Positions 17,256 to 26,223 are shown, numbered from the stretch's first letter. The stretch: 64,000 bases of DNA from Nitrospiraceae bacterium (GCA_019637075.1 JAHBWI010000004.1:1-64000), one strand, 5' to 3'. The notes: generated by a model from the sequence alone, not told the origin. A program made the numbers and translations.

Positions 17256-18125
17256 CTAGGGGTGGGCCTTGCTTTGCGAGAAATACCGATAGACGCCTTC
17301 GACATTTTCCGGGAACCAGTCGGCGTAGCGCTGCCACTGTTCATACTTGGGAAGCCGAACGGTTTGCTTCGTGTCTTCCAGGCTCAAGCCCTGATTCAAC
17401 GCCTCCCGCACCGCCGCGGTGAGATCCTCGAGATAGCCCCGAAACATCTTCACATGTTCCTTTCTGCCGACTTTCCCATGCCCCGGAACCAGCGTATCGA
17501 AGTCCAGTCGTTCAACTCGTTTGAGCGACTCGATCCACTCGTCGGGATAGTCGCTCCGCATCGTTCGATAGGCGACCGTTTCGACGGGGATGAAATCGAC
17601 GGCGAAGAGCAGTCTGTCCTGAGGCAACAAGACGACCAGGCTGTTATCCGAATGATTCCTCCCCGTATAGATCAGCTCGAGGCGTTTCCCGCCCAGGTCG
17701 ATGAACATCCGGTCGAGGAACGTGAGGTCCGGCAGCGGGATTTCCGGATCCGGTTCTTTCAACAACTGCTGCCGCGCTGCCGCATGGCTCACGAAACGGG
17801 CCGTGTCGGCAAAGACCCGTCCCCCCGAAATATGATCGTGATGATGGTGGCTATAGACGACATACCGCACCGGTCGGTCGGTGAGTTTGGCGATCTCGCT
17901 TTTGAGCCAAGCCGCAGCCTCCGGAGCAATCGGGTCAGTGACGATGACCCCCTCCGGGGTGATCACGAAGATGGACTGATGGAACTGATGACGAAACAGG
18001 TACACGCCCTCGCTCAGGCCGATCACTTCGTTGTCCGGCCGTAACGGCTCGGCTGAAAGGGCCGGTCCTTGGACGGAGAGGCACAGGAGGAACAGCAAGA
18101 AGCACATCGATTTGTTGGGCAACAT
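17256..18125 (-). CDS. Exported metallo-beta-lactamase-fold hydrolase
   Basis: The ATG at 18125 (CGGAGGT upstream) gives 289 residues with a clear signal peptide (hydrophobic FLLFLLCLSVQ, cleavage near ALSA). The mature part has the metal-binding YSHHHHDHISGG motif, a FAVDF second-shell block and a late PGHGKVG. This fits the SoxH/quinoprotein-relay-like branch of periplasmic metallo-hydrolases, although the substrate is unknown. It follows the debranching-enzyme gene with a 35 bp gap. A dispersed repeat begins 2 bp after its stop. Confidence 0.82.
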   Translation of the reverse strand: MLPNKSMCFLLFLLCLSVQGPALSAEPLRPDNEVIGLSEGVYLFRHQFHQSIFVITPEGVIVTDPIAPEAAAWLKSEIAKLTDRPVRYVVYSHHHHDHISGGRVFADTARFVSHAAARQQLLKEPDPEIPLPDLTFLDRMFIDLGGKRLELIYTGRNHSDNSLVVLLPQDRLLFAVDFIPVETVAYRTMRSDYPDEWIESLKRVERLDFDTLVPGHGKVGRKEHVKMFRGYLEDLTAAVREALNQGLSLEDTKQTVRLPKYEQWQRYADWFPENVEGVYRYFSQSKAHP

Positions 18126-18160
18126 TGCGACCTCCGATTCTGGGAAGCAGAGCCGTCGCT

Positions 18161-20305
18161 TCATGAGGTACCCGTCCGTACCTCCACCAGAAGGTCTCCC
18201 TGCTGGGCAAGGACCTCATGCCGCGTTATGTCGCGTTCCCGCCAGAATCTCAAGTCGACCGTGGCTCGACCCACACGCAACTGACGGAGCGTGAGGTCGG
18301 GGAGCCAGGGCGGGAGCGCCGGATCGAGGCGGAGCCGACGATTCGGGGCGTCGGCCTCCAGGCCCAAAATGGCACGGAGCAGGTGAAATACACTGCCCGC
18401 TGCCCAGGCTTGCGGGACGTTGGCTCCGAGATATTGCACCGGAAAGGTGCCGGGCTCCCTCTGCACTCCGGCGTAGAGTTCCGGCAGGCGATTAAGGAGG
18501 AAATAGGTTCCGGCTCCACTGATATCGCGGGCGATCATCGCGGCTTCTTCGGCAAAACCGTAACGCTTGAACCCCAAGGCAATGATTCCGTTATCGTGCG
18601 GCCACACCGACCCATTGTGATAAGAAAAGGGGTTGTACGCGGGGTGGTTCGCGGATAGGGTGCGAATGCCCCATCCACTCCACATGTCGGGTTCCCGCAG
18701 CCGCCGGATCACCCGAGCGGCGCGATCCGGCCGGACGATCCCGCTCCACAGCAAATGACCCGCGTTGGAAACGATCGTCTTTACCGGCTTCTTGTCACCG
18801 TCAAGCGCGTAGGCGTAGAAGTCGAGATCTTCGCACCAGAACCGGTCTTCGAACTGCCGCTGTAAGCCCGCCGCTTCCCGCTGCAGTTTCGCCGCAAGGT
18901 CTTTGTTGCCGACAGATTCCGCCCACTCGGCAACCCGGGACTTCGCGTCGAAGACATAGCCTTGCAATTCGCAGAGCGCTTTGGGGCCTTTCACCAGAGA
19001 CCCGTCCGGATACCTGACGGCATCGCCGGCATCCTTCCATCCCATGTTCTCGTAGCCTTTTGCAGAGCGAGTCTGGTACTCCTGAAATCCGTCGCCGTCC
19101 CGGTCTCCGTAGTCGTCGATCCATTGGAGACACCGCAGGATGACCGATTCATAGTCGCCAATGAGCGCCTCGTCTCCTAACCACTTCCAGGCTTCGTGCC
19201 ATGCGAGGATGTAGAGAATCGTCGCATCGGCCGTTCCGTAATAGGGGGTGTGCGGAATGAGTTTGAAATGGGCCAGCTCTCCGACTCTCAATTCATGCGG
19301 GATCTTTCCCGGCTCCGCGTCCCTGTCGTCGTCCCGCATGTCGGCCTGAAGAGCTGCCAACCGCTTGAGAGTCCCGCGAGCGAAATCGGGATAGACGATC
19401 ATGTTCTGCAGGCTCACGATCAAACTGTCGCGACCGAATACGCTCACGAACCACGGCACACCGGCTGCGGCCAAGAGGTCGTCCGAGCCTTCCTCGTCGG
19501 CCCTGAGGCGAAGGGCCGCCATATCCTCCACTGATTGCCGGAAGAGCCGGTAGAACTCCTCGTTCGAGGTCGTCAGCTGTGTCGTGACCTGCTTCCATTC
19601 GGTCACGGGCCGCGCAAGGTGCCCCTCATGGCAAGTGTGCGTGCATTCGCGCGGGGCGGGCCACAGGGTCGCCCCATCGCTGATGTCATACTTCCAGCAG
19701 GCGCGCCATGCCCCCTCGGGCGGGAGGTCGACGACGAAACCGATGCGGCCGTTGCCGTATCGCGCCTCCGACGTGCCCTGTTCCACGGATATCGTGAGGG
19801 CCCTGCGGAAATCATCGTGTGCATAACGGGTGACGAGTCGCTGCTGTTCGCTCGACCACTCGGTTTCAATATTGCCCCTGCGCGTCTGTGCCTTGGACCG
19901 GACTTCGAAGATGTCGGCGAAGTCGGCGCGAATGAGCAGTTCAAGGTTGAAGCGCACCGGTTTCCCACTGTAGTTGCGAATGTCGATGTCTTCGTGGAGC
20001 GCCTCGCCGACCATGCGGCCCAGCATGAGACCAACGGTCCCGGCTTCGATGACCCCGCGTTCGGTCAGAACCCTCGGATTCACGAGGCAGGTGCGCGACG
20101 CAAAGTAGGTCACGGCGCCGGAGTTCAGCAGGACCCACGGTTCACCGTCGATATACAGTTGATAGCGGCTGATAAAGCGCGTGTCGCGCGCATACAACCC
20201 TTGCTCCGATGCATCCGCCACGGAGCCGTCGAATTCGGATACCAGAAACGCGTGTCCGTAATTAATGGTGACGACGGGGGGACCGACGGTGACCTTGAGG
20301 GACAT
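18161..20305 (-). CDS. Glycogen-debranching-like amylo-alpha-1,6-glucosidase
   Basis: Using the ATG at 20305 (GAGGCG upstream) gives 714 residues. The N-terminal third is the debranching-enzyme N-domain (NYGHAFLVSEFDGSVADASEQGLYARDTRF). The C-terminal two thirds is an (alpha/alpha)6 GH63/GH133-like domain with GVPWFVSVFGRDSLIVSLQN, FKLIPHTPYYGTADATILY, NPFSYHNGSVWPHDNGI and the closing AWAAGSVFHLLRAILGLE. Related enzymes cleave alpha-1,6 or other alpha-glucosidic bonds in glycogen or small oligosaccharides. No other glycogen gene is nearby. The family is secure; the substrate is not. Confidence 0.88.
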   Translation of the reverse strand: MSLKVTVGPPVVTINYGHAFLVSEFDGSVADASEQGLYARDTRFISRYQLYIDGEPWVLLNSGAVTYFASRTCLVNPRVLTERGVIEAGTVGLMLGRMVGEALHEDIDIRNYSGKPVRFNLELLIRADFADIFEVRSKAQTRRGNIETEWSSEQQRLVTRYAHDDFRRALTISVEQGTSEARYGNGRIGFVVDLPPEGAWRACWKYDISDGATLWPAPRECTHTCHEGHLARPVTEWKQVTTQLTTSNEEFYRLFRQSVEDMAALRLRADEEGSDDLLAAAGVPWFVSVFGRDSLIVSLQNMIVYPDFARGTLKRLAALQADMRDDDRDAEPGKIPHELRVGELAHFKLIPHTPYYGTADATILYILAWHEAWKWLGDEALIGDYESVILRCLQWIDDYGDRDGDGFQEYQTRSAKGYENMGWKDAGDAVRYPDGSLVKGPKALCELQGYVFDAKSRVAEWAESVGNKDLAAKLQREAAGLQRQFEDRFWCEDLDFYAYALDGDKKPVKTIVSNAGHLLWSGIVRPDRAARVIRRLREPDMWSGWGIRTLSANHPAYNPFSYHNGSVWPHDNGIIALGFKRYGFAEEAAMIARDISGAGTYFLLNRLPELYAGVQREPGTFPVQYLGANVPQAWAAGSVFHLLRAILGLEADAPNRRLRLDPALPPWLPDLTLRQLRVGRATVDLRFWRERDITRHEVLAQQGDLLVEVRTGTS

Positions 20306-20622
20306 GCCTATCGCCTCGACGTGATCCTGAATCCGGCGGAACCGGAGCATCAGTCGTGGAAATACTATCTACGTTGCCTCTTCCAACACACCGACCTCAA
20401 TGTCGCATGAGGCGGTCACGCTACGCAACGGCAAGTGCGCCGGGGTCTTCGAGACCTGCGGCGAGACCAGCATCATCGCGGAAAGGCTGCCGCGGCCGCA
20501 GGCCGAGGGATGCAATGCCGCTCCGCGCACTCACGACATCTAGGGAATCGGTGCGCCACGAGATAGCCCGTTAGCGGCCGGAGGCGTCAAAGGGCCCGCC
20601 AAAGAGTCTCCCTTGCGGCGTG
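20306..20622. other. 317 bp gap, nothing recognised
   Basis: The space between the debranching-like gene and the first VOC gene holds no supported ORF, repeat copy or hairpin with a T-run. It probably contains the promoter of the debranching-like gene, but no clear -35/-10 pair could be placed. Confidence 0.4.
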
Positions 20623-21069
20623 TTACAGCGCGAGCGGCTTGATCGGCGACACTACGGCCTCGGGGTTACTTTTCCAGATGGCCGGATCGGCATCCACGTA
20701 GAGTTCCACCTCGTTGCCGTCCGGGTCCCTCAAGTAGAGGCTTTGGCTTACCGTGTGATCGCTCATCCCGTCGATCGCAATGCCGGCCTGTTCGAGTTCC
20801 CGCTTGGCCGCCCGCAGTTCTTCGAGACTGTCACCGACCTTGATGCCGATATGGTAGAGGCCGCGCCGACGTCCCGGCGGCGGTCCCGGAAGATCCCCGA
20901 CCTGGATCAGCAGTAACTCATGATGAGTCCGCCCTGAGGTCAGGGCGGCCGCCGAGCCGTTGAAGATCCTGCCGACCTCCGTGAAGCCGAGCAGGTCTCG
21001 ATAAAATCCCAACGCCCGTTGGAGATCCTTCACAAAGAACACCACGTGTCCGAGATAGTGCGCTTTCAT
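20623..21069 (-). CDS. VOC-superfamily (glyoxalase/bleomycin-resistance-like) protein
   Basis: The chosen ATG at 21069 gives 148 residues beginning MKAHYLGHVVFFVKDLQRAL, the usual first beta strand and helix of a VOC module. A second module ends LYLRDPDGNEVELYVD, with histidines and glutamates at the expected metal positions (LGHVVF, HHELLL, YHIGIK, NEVEL). VOC proteins include glyoxalase I, ring-cleaving dioxygenases and fosfomycin-resistance enzymes, so function cannot be named. It is on the same strand as a second VOC gene 105 bp upstream. Confidence 0.8.
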   Translation of the reverse strand: MKAHYLGHVVFFVKDLQRALGFYRDLLGFTEVGRIFNGSAAALTSGRTHHELLLIQVGDLPGPPPGRRRGLYHIGIKVGDSLEELRAAKRELEQAGIAIDGMSDHTVSQSLYLRDPDGNEVELYVDADPAIWKSNPEAVVSPIKPLAL

Positions 21070-21174
21070 GCTCCGTATCCTGTTATTCGTGAAACGTCCA
21101 TCGGATCTCATGACTGATCGTGTCCTGAGGGAGAGAGCCCAATAACCTGTCCGACCACTGTTGCACCTGCATGC

Positions 21175-21615
21175 TCATCGAGTCTTCTCCTTCCGCTTCG
21201 CTCGAGATGAGGTGAAGGCGAGGCCGGTCTTCTGCACCTCCTGATAAGGCAACAGCCAGACCAGCGATTCGTCGCTGAGATCCCCGACCTGGATGCGGTT
21301 GCCCCAGGGATCACGGAAATCACAGCGAAAGTCCGGGTGGAGCTTCAGCTTGTATTTCTTGGTAAGCTTTCGCCGGACCTCTTGGATCTGCTCGGGATCA
21401 CGAACCATCAGGCCGAAGTGTTTCGTCCGGTCCGGTTGAAGCCGGTCGACCTCGAAGATGGCGAGAAATTGATGCTCTCCCAGCTTGCACCACGCGGCGC
21501 CTTCGCCGCCGCGCAGCATCTTCAGGCCGAACACGTCCTCATAGAACTTGACGGCCCTTTTGGCATCGGTGACTTCGATCACGACGTGATTGCACCCGTA
21601 TACCTGCACCGCCAT
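21175..21615 (-). CDS. VOC-superfamily protein
   Basis: This 146-residue protein starts MAVQVYGCNHVVIEVTDAKRAVKFYEDVFGLK, a standard VOC opening with a possible metal-ligand histidine. It continues through FLAIFEVDRLQPDRTKHFGLMV to CDFRDPWGNRIQVGDL, the second-module signature. The basic C-terminal tail (SSRAKRKEKTR) is unusual for the family and may be disordered. It starts 4 bp after the FrnE-like gene, so the two are probably co-transcribed. Substrate unknown. Confidence 0.8.
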   Translation of the reverse strand: MAVQVYGCNHVVIEVTDAKRAVKFYEDVFGLKMLRGGEGAAWCKLGEHQFLAIFEVDRLQPDRTKHFGLMVRDPEQIQEVRRKLTKKYKLKLHPDFRCDFRDPWGNRIQVGDLSDESLVWLLPYQEVQKTGLAFTSSRAKRKEKTR

Positions 21616-21619
21616 GGTT

Positions 21620-22306
21620 TCACCTCCGTCCGGTCGAACCGTCGGCCGCCCCCGCTTGGTGGGTCCTCACTGCCTCGATGGCCGCGGTGAAACGTTCGAC
21701 CGGCTGTGCGCCGGACAACCCGTACGCTCCGTCAAGGACAAAGTAGGGGACGCCGCGAATGCCGAGCCGATGGCCGGCTGCCTCCTCCGTCTTGACCTCC
21801 GTCGTGCCCTCATCGCCCTCGAGAAAGGATGTCGTCGCCGCGCGATCCAACCCGGCACGAACGCCCAACTCCGTCAGTTCCGATGTCCTGCCGATATCGA
21901 CGCCCTCCACAAAATAGCCCTGGAACAGGGCCTCCACCACCGCATCCTGGCGATCGTGTCTTTCCGCAAACCAGATCAGCCGATGCGCGTGGAAGGTATT
22001 GGGCGTCCGGGCAATGTTCTCGAATGCGAACGGAATCTGCACGGAGGCTCCCGCTGCCGACACCTGTTCCTCGAGCCGACGAAAAGCTTCCATACTGCCG
22101 AACTTTGCTTCCAAGTATGTCGTCCGGTCCATTCCTCCTACCGGCATGGTCGGGTTCAGCTCGAACGGACGCCATGTGACCTTGATACTCGGTATCGGCG
22201 GCAGGGAGGTCAGGGCCTGTTCAAGCCGCCGCTTGCCGACATAACACCAGGGGCACACGACGTCCGAGTACACAACTATCGGGAGGCTTCGAGCCGCATC
22301 GCTCAT
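21620..22306 (-). CDS. DsbA-family oxidoreductase (FrnE-like)
   Basis: A 228-residue cytoplasmic thioredoxin-fold protein. The motif SDVVCPWCYVGKRRLEQAL at residues about 14-32 gives the CPWC active site with the family-specific YxGK continuation. Late blocks GVRAGLD and GIRGVPYFVLDGAYGLSGAQPVE supply the cis-proline (GVP) and the FrnE C-terminal signature. Members act as disulfide isomerases or glutathione-dependent enzymes; FrnE of Deinococcus helps in oxidative stress. There is no signal peptide. It is upstream of and next to the VOC gene. Confidence 0.88.
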   Translation of the reverse strand: MSDAARSLPIVVYSDVVCPWCYVGKRRLEQALTSLPPIPSIKVTWRPFELNPTMPVGGMDRTTYLEAKFGSMEAFRRLEEQVSAAGASVQIPFAFENIARTPNTFHAHRLIWFAERHDRQDAVVEALFQGYFVEGVDIGRTSELTELGVRAGLDRAATTSFLEGDEGTTEVKTEEAAGHRLGIRGVPYFVLDGAYGLSGAQPVERFTAAIEAVRTHQAGAADGSTGRR

Positions 22307-22376
22307 AATTCCTCTGTCCTCCGATTCGCTGGTCCGCGTTCTCCAAACAATGCTTCACCGGCTGCGCGCCCTCTCG

Positions 22377-23264
22377 TCACGACAGATGCCCCATTTTACC
22401 GGCCCGATAGTCATCCACCGCCTGCACCAGTTCCTGCCGAGTGTTCATGACGAATGGGCCATAGCGCGCAATCGGCTCCTTGATCGGTTCACCTGCCATG
22501 ACCAAGACCAACGCATCGGTTCCCATGGCTTCGAGCTGCACTCGTTCGCCCTTGGAGCCTAACACCACGAGTTCGGCTTCACCCACGACCGTCGCTCCGT
22601 TGACCTTGACCTCGCCGCTCAACACGAACACGCCGGTATGGTGACCCGCCGGCAGCGTGAGGTCGGCATGGCCGCCGGCCCTCAGCCGCACGTCCAACAG
22701 TTCCACCGGCGTCACGGTTTGCGCCGGGCCTTTCCGGCCGCCGAACTCTCCCGCAATCACCCGGACGTCGCCGCCCCCATCTGCCAGGGGTAGCGTCGGA
22801 ATATCCTGCTTCACGAGGGTCTGGTACCGCGGCGCCGACATTTTGAACTGAGCAGGGAGGTTGACCCAGAGTTGGATCGCCTGAAAAGCACCTCCCTGTT
22901 TTGCCCATTCGCGTTCGTGCATTTCTTCATGCACCACCCCGGAGGCCGCGGTCATCCATTGGACATCGTCGGGGCCGATGACCCCGCCGTTGCCGGCCGA
23001 ATCCCGATGGGCGACTCGGCCTTGATACATGATCGTCACGGTCTCGAATCCCCGGTGAGGATGTTCTCCCACGCCGCGCGGATGCTCCGTCGGCGAAAAA
23101 TCCCGGGGTCCCGCATAGTCCAACATGAGGAACGGGCTGAGTCGTTCATCCAGATCATTGCTGGGGAACAGGTTCCGAACCGGGAAGCCATCGCCCACCA
23201 TGTGGGCCGATCCCGGCCGATAGACACCCAGCACCTCTTTTTGAGTCGCCGTCTGTGTAATCAC
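22377..23264 (-). CDS. Pirin-family bicupin
   Basis: A GTG start with GGAGG 6 bases upstream gives 295 residues. The pirin domain shows LSPFLMLDYAGPRDF, HPHRGFETVTIMYQGRVAHRDS with the metal-binding histidines, and the DVQWMTAASGVVHEE block. The second cupin and a C-terminal region with GPFVMNTRQELVQAVDDYRAG complete the family pattern. Bacterial pirins can act as quercetin-2,3-dioxygenases or modulate central metabolism, so activity is uncertain. It lies between the NmrA-like and FrnE-like genes on the same strand. Confidence 0.88.
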   Translation of the reverse strand: MITQTATQKEVLGVYRPGSAHMVGDGFPVRNLFPSNDLDERLSPFLMLDYAGPRDFSPTEHPRGVGEHPHRGFETVTIMYQGRVAHRDSAGNGGVIGPDDVQWMTAASGVVHEEMHEREWAKQGGAFQAIQLWVNLPAQFKMSAPRYQTLVKQDIPTLPLADGGGDVRVIAGEFGGRKGPAQTVTPVELLDVRLRAGGHADLTLPAGHHTGVFVLSGEVKVNGATVVGEAELVVLGSKGERVQLEAMGTDALVLVMAGEPIKEPIARYGPFVMNTRQELVQAVDDYRAGKMGHLS

Positions 23265-23288
23265 GATGGACCTCCTCCCTTGTATTCG

Positions 23289-24146
23289 TTACGCCAAGTC
23301 CCGCAACGCCGCCGCCAGGGTGACCGTCCCGCGGACCAATCGCTCGGGCTGTTCATACCCCACGGTCCCCTCCGAGAATGCCCTGTACATTTCCTCGAAC
23401 AAACCAGCCGCTTCATCGGAAAATCCGAATGACTTAAACGTCGGCACCACAGCGCTCAATGGGGCCGCCTGCTCGGTCACGGTCCGGCCGAGAATCTGGG
23501 TCAGCGCCGCCGCTGCCTGCTGGGGACTGTACTCCTCGGGCCCGGCCAATTCCACGACGGTGCGGCCCTTGCCGCCCGCCATCAAGCGTTCCGCCCCAAT
23601 TCGCCCGATATCCTTCGTCGAGATCATCGGCACCCGAGCCGCCGGCGCGAGAAACGTCGGCAGAATGCCTTGACTCTTCGCCAGTCCGATCACGGCTGCC
23701 CAATTCTCCATGAAATAGCAGGGTCGTAAGATCGTCAACTGCTCCGCCGCTGCACCCAACACCTGCTCACCATAGTGTACGGCGCGAATCGGGCCGGTAG
23801 CCCCGGTGAGGTGACCGCCGACCGAGGACAAGAACACCACGTGAGCGATACCGCTGTCCTTCACCGCGCGGGCGGCTTGATCCAACCGCTGTCGCTGCTC
23901 GGCGAGCCATGCCGTCGCGCCGTAGTTCGGCGGCACGAGCAGATACACTCCTGTCGCACCTTTTAGCGCGTTCGTCAGCGCAGCCTGGTCGTCGAGCGAG
24001 GCAACCACGGTCCCGGCACCCCTAGCCTTCCACGCCGCTTCCTTTTCAGGCGTACGCAGAACGACCCGAACAGAATGCTTCTGCTCGAGCAGCGTCTGCG
24101 CGACCGCCGCACCAGTATGCCCCGACGCTCCCAACACGACAAACAT
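23289..24146 (-). CDS. NmrA-like NAD(P)-binding protein
   Basis: The ATG at 24146 (AGGAAGGGGG upstream) gives 285 residues; an open extension of 85 codons lacks support. The N-terminus MFVVLGASGHTGAAVAQTLL is the GxxGxxG dinucleotide-binding loop of the NmrA/atypical SDR group, followed by LRTPEKEAAW and GVYLLVPP. The catalytic YxxxK is absent, as usual in this group, which includes redox-sensing NmrA and quinone reductase QorB. A palindrome inside a probable promoter lies 92-120 bp upstream, so the gene is probably repressor controlled. Confidence 0.82.
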   Translation of the reverse strand: MFVVLGASGHTGAAVAQTLLEQKHSVRVVLRTPEKEAAWKARGAGTVVASLDDQAALTNALKGATGVYLLVPPNYGATAWLAEQRQRLDQAARAVKDSGIAHVVFLSSVGGHLTGATGPIRAVHYGEQVLGAAAEQLTILRPCYFMENWAAVIGLAKSQGILPTFLAPAARVPMISTKDIGRIGAERLMAGGKGRTVVELAGPEEYSPQQAAAALTQILGRTVTEQAAPLSAVVPTFKSFGFSDEAAGLFEEMYRAFSEGTVGYEQPERLVRGTVTLAAALRDLA

Positions 24147-24564
24147 GCTGCCCCCTTCCTGTTGCCAGCTTTGCAGGATGCAGGCCGTTGTCTCGGCCGT
24201 CACCCGCTTCAGACGCTCTCCACAAGTCGACCTCAGTATAATAGTTCTAGCTAGAACAGAGTCAAGTGCCGGGCCGTAGATTGCTGAGAAGTCCTCGTTA
24301 TCGTTGGCGTCGGTCAGCAGCGATAGACAATGGAACGCGGCCCCGCTCATCGAAGCGATGCCAGGGGAAAGAGCGGATCGCCCGTTCGGAACACCCTGCA
24401 TACCCTGTGGGATTGAACAAGAAGAGACCTGTCACGCCGGCGCATCGGCGGCTGGGAGAGTGGATCGGCTGGGGTCTTCGTCGAGAAGAGATGAGGGGGA
24501 GGGGGAGGGTCTATGCGACAGATTCTTGAGCCTGCCCCAGCGCGACGGCTGGATCACCTCGGCG
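24147..24564. other. 418 bp gap upstream of the NmrA-like gene
   Basis: Apart from the promoter and palindrome at 24238-24265, no gene is supported here. I looked specifically for an ssrA (tmRNA) gene because smpB follows, but neither the conserved 5' GGGG..TTCGACGG segment nor a tRNA-like 3' end is visible on either strand. Confidence 0.4.
24238..24265 (-). promoter_or_regulatory. Promoter with palindromic operator for the NmrA-like gene
   Basis: Read on the minus strand, TTGACT (24260-24265) and TATTAT (24238-24243) are separated by 16 bases. The perfect 14 bp palindrome GTTCTAGCTAGAAC (24244-24257) fills that spacer. An alternative -10 is TATACT at 24235-24240. A repressor on the palindrome would block RNA polymerase. 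The repressor is not encoded next to it. Confidence 0.65.
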
Positions 24565-25050
24565 CTAGCGTTCTTTGCGATCCTTGATGGCGCGCTCGAC
24601 CTCGCGCCCCGCCTCACGGGCCTTGATCGATTCACGCCGGTCGTGCTGCTTTTTGCCCTTCGCCAACCCGATTTCCACCTTGGCATGGCCCCGCTTCGAA
24701 AAATAGATCCGCAGCGGAATCAGCGTGAGACCCTTGAGCTGGGTTTTGCCGATCAGCTTGTTGATCTCTTTCTTGTGCAACAACAACTTCCGCTTGCGCA
24801 GCGGATCGTGGTTCATGATGTTGCCGTGGGAATAGGGGCTGATGTGGCAGTGGTGAAGGAAAAGTTCGCCGTCGTCCACGGAAGCGTAGCTGTCCATGAG
24901 GTTGACTCGCCCTTCGCGTAACGACTTCACCTCGGTCCCGCGCAGGACGATGCCGGCTTCGAGCTTCTCCTCGATGAAATAGTCGTGGTACGCCTTCCGA
25001 TTGGTGGCGACGACCTTGAACTGATCTTCGTGGTCCTGCTGTTTCCCCAT
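24565..25050 (-). CDS. smpB: SsrA-binding protein SmpB
   Basis: A 161-residue protein of normal SmpB length. Typical blocks are [63 protein letters not shown] and the basic C-terminal tail [26 protein letters not shown], which enters the ribosomal mRNA channel. SmpB binds tmRNA and delivers it to stalled ribosomes for trans-translation. It is divergent from the DUF721/DciA gene. The tmRNA gene itself is not in the neighbouring intergenic regions. Confidence 0.96.
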   Translation of the reverse strand: MGKQQDHEDQFKVVATNRKAYHDYFIEEKLEAGIVLRGTEVKSLREGRVNLMDSYASVDDGELFLHHCHISPYSHGNIMNHDPLRKRKLLLHKKEINKLIGKTQLKGLTLIPLRIYFSKRGHAKVEIGLAKGKKQHDRRESIKAREAGREVERAIKDRKER

Positions 25051-25126
25051 CGATTGCCGAGACGACGACTTGCGCGCCCTTATCCCTGTGCTGCTTGTTT
25101 TCTCCCAATTCTGCTACGATACACCC

Positions 25127-25627
25127 ATGCGCGGGTACGCTTCATTGGATGACTTCGGGACGATCCTGGCCGGGCTGGCCCACCGCCTCGGCCTGGAGAG
25201 CAAACTGTTCGAAGCCCGCCTACGTCGAAGCTGGCCGGAACTCGCGGGGGAAGCGATTGCCGCACATACCAGACCGGACCAGATTCGATTCAAGAAGCTC
25301 TATATCTATGTCCAGAACTCTGTCTGGTTACAGCAGCTCACCTTCTTGAAGCCGGTCTTGCTGCAGAAGGTCAATACCCTGGCCGGTCAGCCGTTGGTGA
25401 CGGACATCGTGCTGCGGATCGGGGAAGGGTTCACGGAGCAAGCGGCCTCCGCAACTCCCGCGCTCGCGGAGGCTTCTGATCCGACCCCGTCACCGGAACT
25501 GCTGGCTGAAGCCGCTCGACATACCGCCTCGATACAAGACCCGGCGCTCCGAGCACAACTCACCAGGGTCATCGCCCATGCGTTGAGCCGTCCGGATCCC
25601 CCATCGGAGCCGGCACCGGCCCCTTGA
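25127..25627 (+). CDS. DUF721 / DciA-like protein, probable helicase-loader relative
   Basis: The ATG at 25127 gives 166 residues. The first 95 form a DUF721 domain: LGLESKLFEARLRRSWPELAGEAIAAHTRPDQI, then KKLYIYVQNSVWLQQLTFLKPVLLQKVN. DUF721 includes DciA, the ancestral loader of the replicative helicase DnaB found in bacteria without DnaC/DnaI. A variable tail follows. No Shine-Dalgarno sequence is visible; TACGAT sits only 6 bases before the ATG, so the mRNA may be leaderless. The position near dnaA/gyrA fits a replication role. The 3' end overlaps the convergent membrane-anchored gene by 59 bases. Confidence 0.72.
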   Translation: MRGYASLDDFGTILAGLAHRLGLESKLFEARLRRSWPELAGEAIAAHTRPDQIRFKKLYIYVQNSVWLQQLTFLKPVLLQKVNTLAGQPLVTDIVLRIGEGFTEQAASATPALAEASDPTPSPELLAEAARHTASIQDPALRAQLTRVIAHALSRPDPPSEPAPAP

Positions 25628-26186
25628 AGAGCTGACGGGCATAGGCCGCCATCGCGGCACTGTCCTCCTTGTGCAGGATCGGGCCGATCCGCCCCTCTTC
25701 CTCCTGATCCTCCAACCGGTAGAACCCCCGAAGTGCGCGCTCGAACCCCTCGCGCATGGCCTGGTCTTCACCTGTTTTGAATTTGTGCAGGACGTCCGCT
25801 TCGGCCCAGGCCTCATGCGTAAAGATGTAGACGGAAATTCGCCGGTACCGGCTCTGGGGATCGTCCGGAGTCGTAGGACGAACCTTCATCGCCCCAAAAT
25901 TGCGGCCCTCGCGACCGACCTTCCGAAATCGCTCGATCAACGCTTCGATCTCCGGATCGCTGGTGTACGAGGGGACGTGCACCGCCACCAGCGTTCCATC
26001 CTGCGAACCGACGCTATAGGGAGGGATCGAGCGGTCTGGCCGGCTCAAATACATGCCGCCCCAGATCAGGCCGAACGCGCTGAACAGCACGCCCAGCGCC
26101 AGCTTCACGACCGTGTCGAGAGGCTTTTTCTTCTTCGGACCGGCTGGGGCCTCGGCCTGGAGGGGAGTCGGGTGGTTCATGGACAT
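25569..26186 (-). CDS. Unrecognised membrane-anchored protein
   Basis: A 205-residue protein with a short Pro/Ala/Lys-rich cytoplasmic start (EAPAGPKKKKPLD), one transmembrane helix at about residues 26-46 (LALGVLFSAFGLIWGGMY) and a soluble domain outside. The domain contains the pattern PEIEALIERFRKVGREGRNFGAMKVRPTT and a helix-rich end. I do not recognise the family. It lies 37 bp after gyrA on the same strand. Its last 59 bases overlap the end of the DUF721 gene on the other strand. Confidence is in the frame, not the function. Confidence 0.65.
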   Translation of the reverse strand: MSMNHPTPLQAEAPAGPKKKKPLDTVVKLALGVLFSAFGLIWGGMYLSRPDRSIPPYSVGSQDGTLVAVHVPSYTSDPEIEALIERFRKVGREGRNFGAMKVRPTTPDDPQSRYRRISVYIFTHEAWAEADVLHKFKTGEDQAMREGFERALRGFYRLEDQEEEGRIGPILHKEDSAAMAAYARQLFKGPVPAPMGDPDGSTHGR

Positions 26187-26223
26187 GCTGGACCCGCCCT
26201 GCGCACAGGCCGGAGGTAGACGG

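Noticed and set aside
24147-24564. Possible tmRNA (ssrA) gene near smpB
   Set aside because: Neither the conserved 5' start nor a tRNA-like 3' end was found on either strand.
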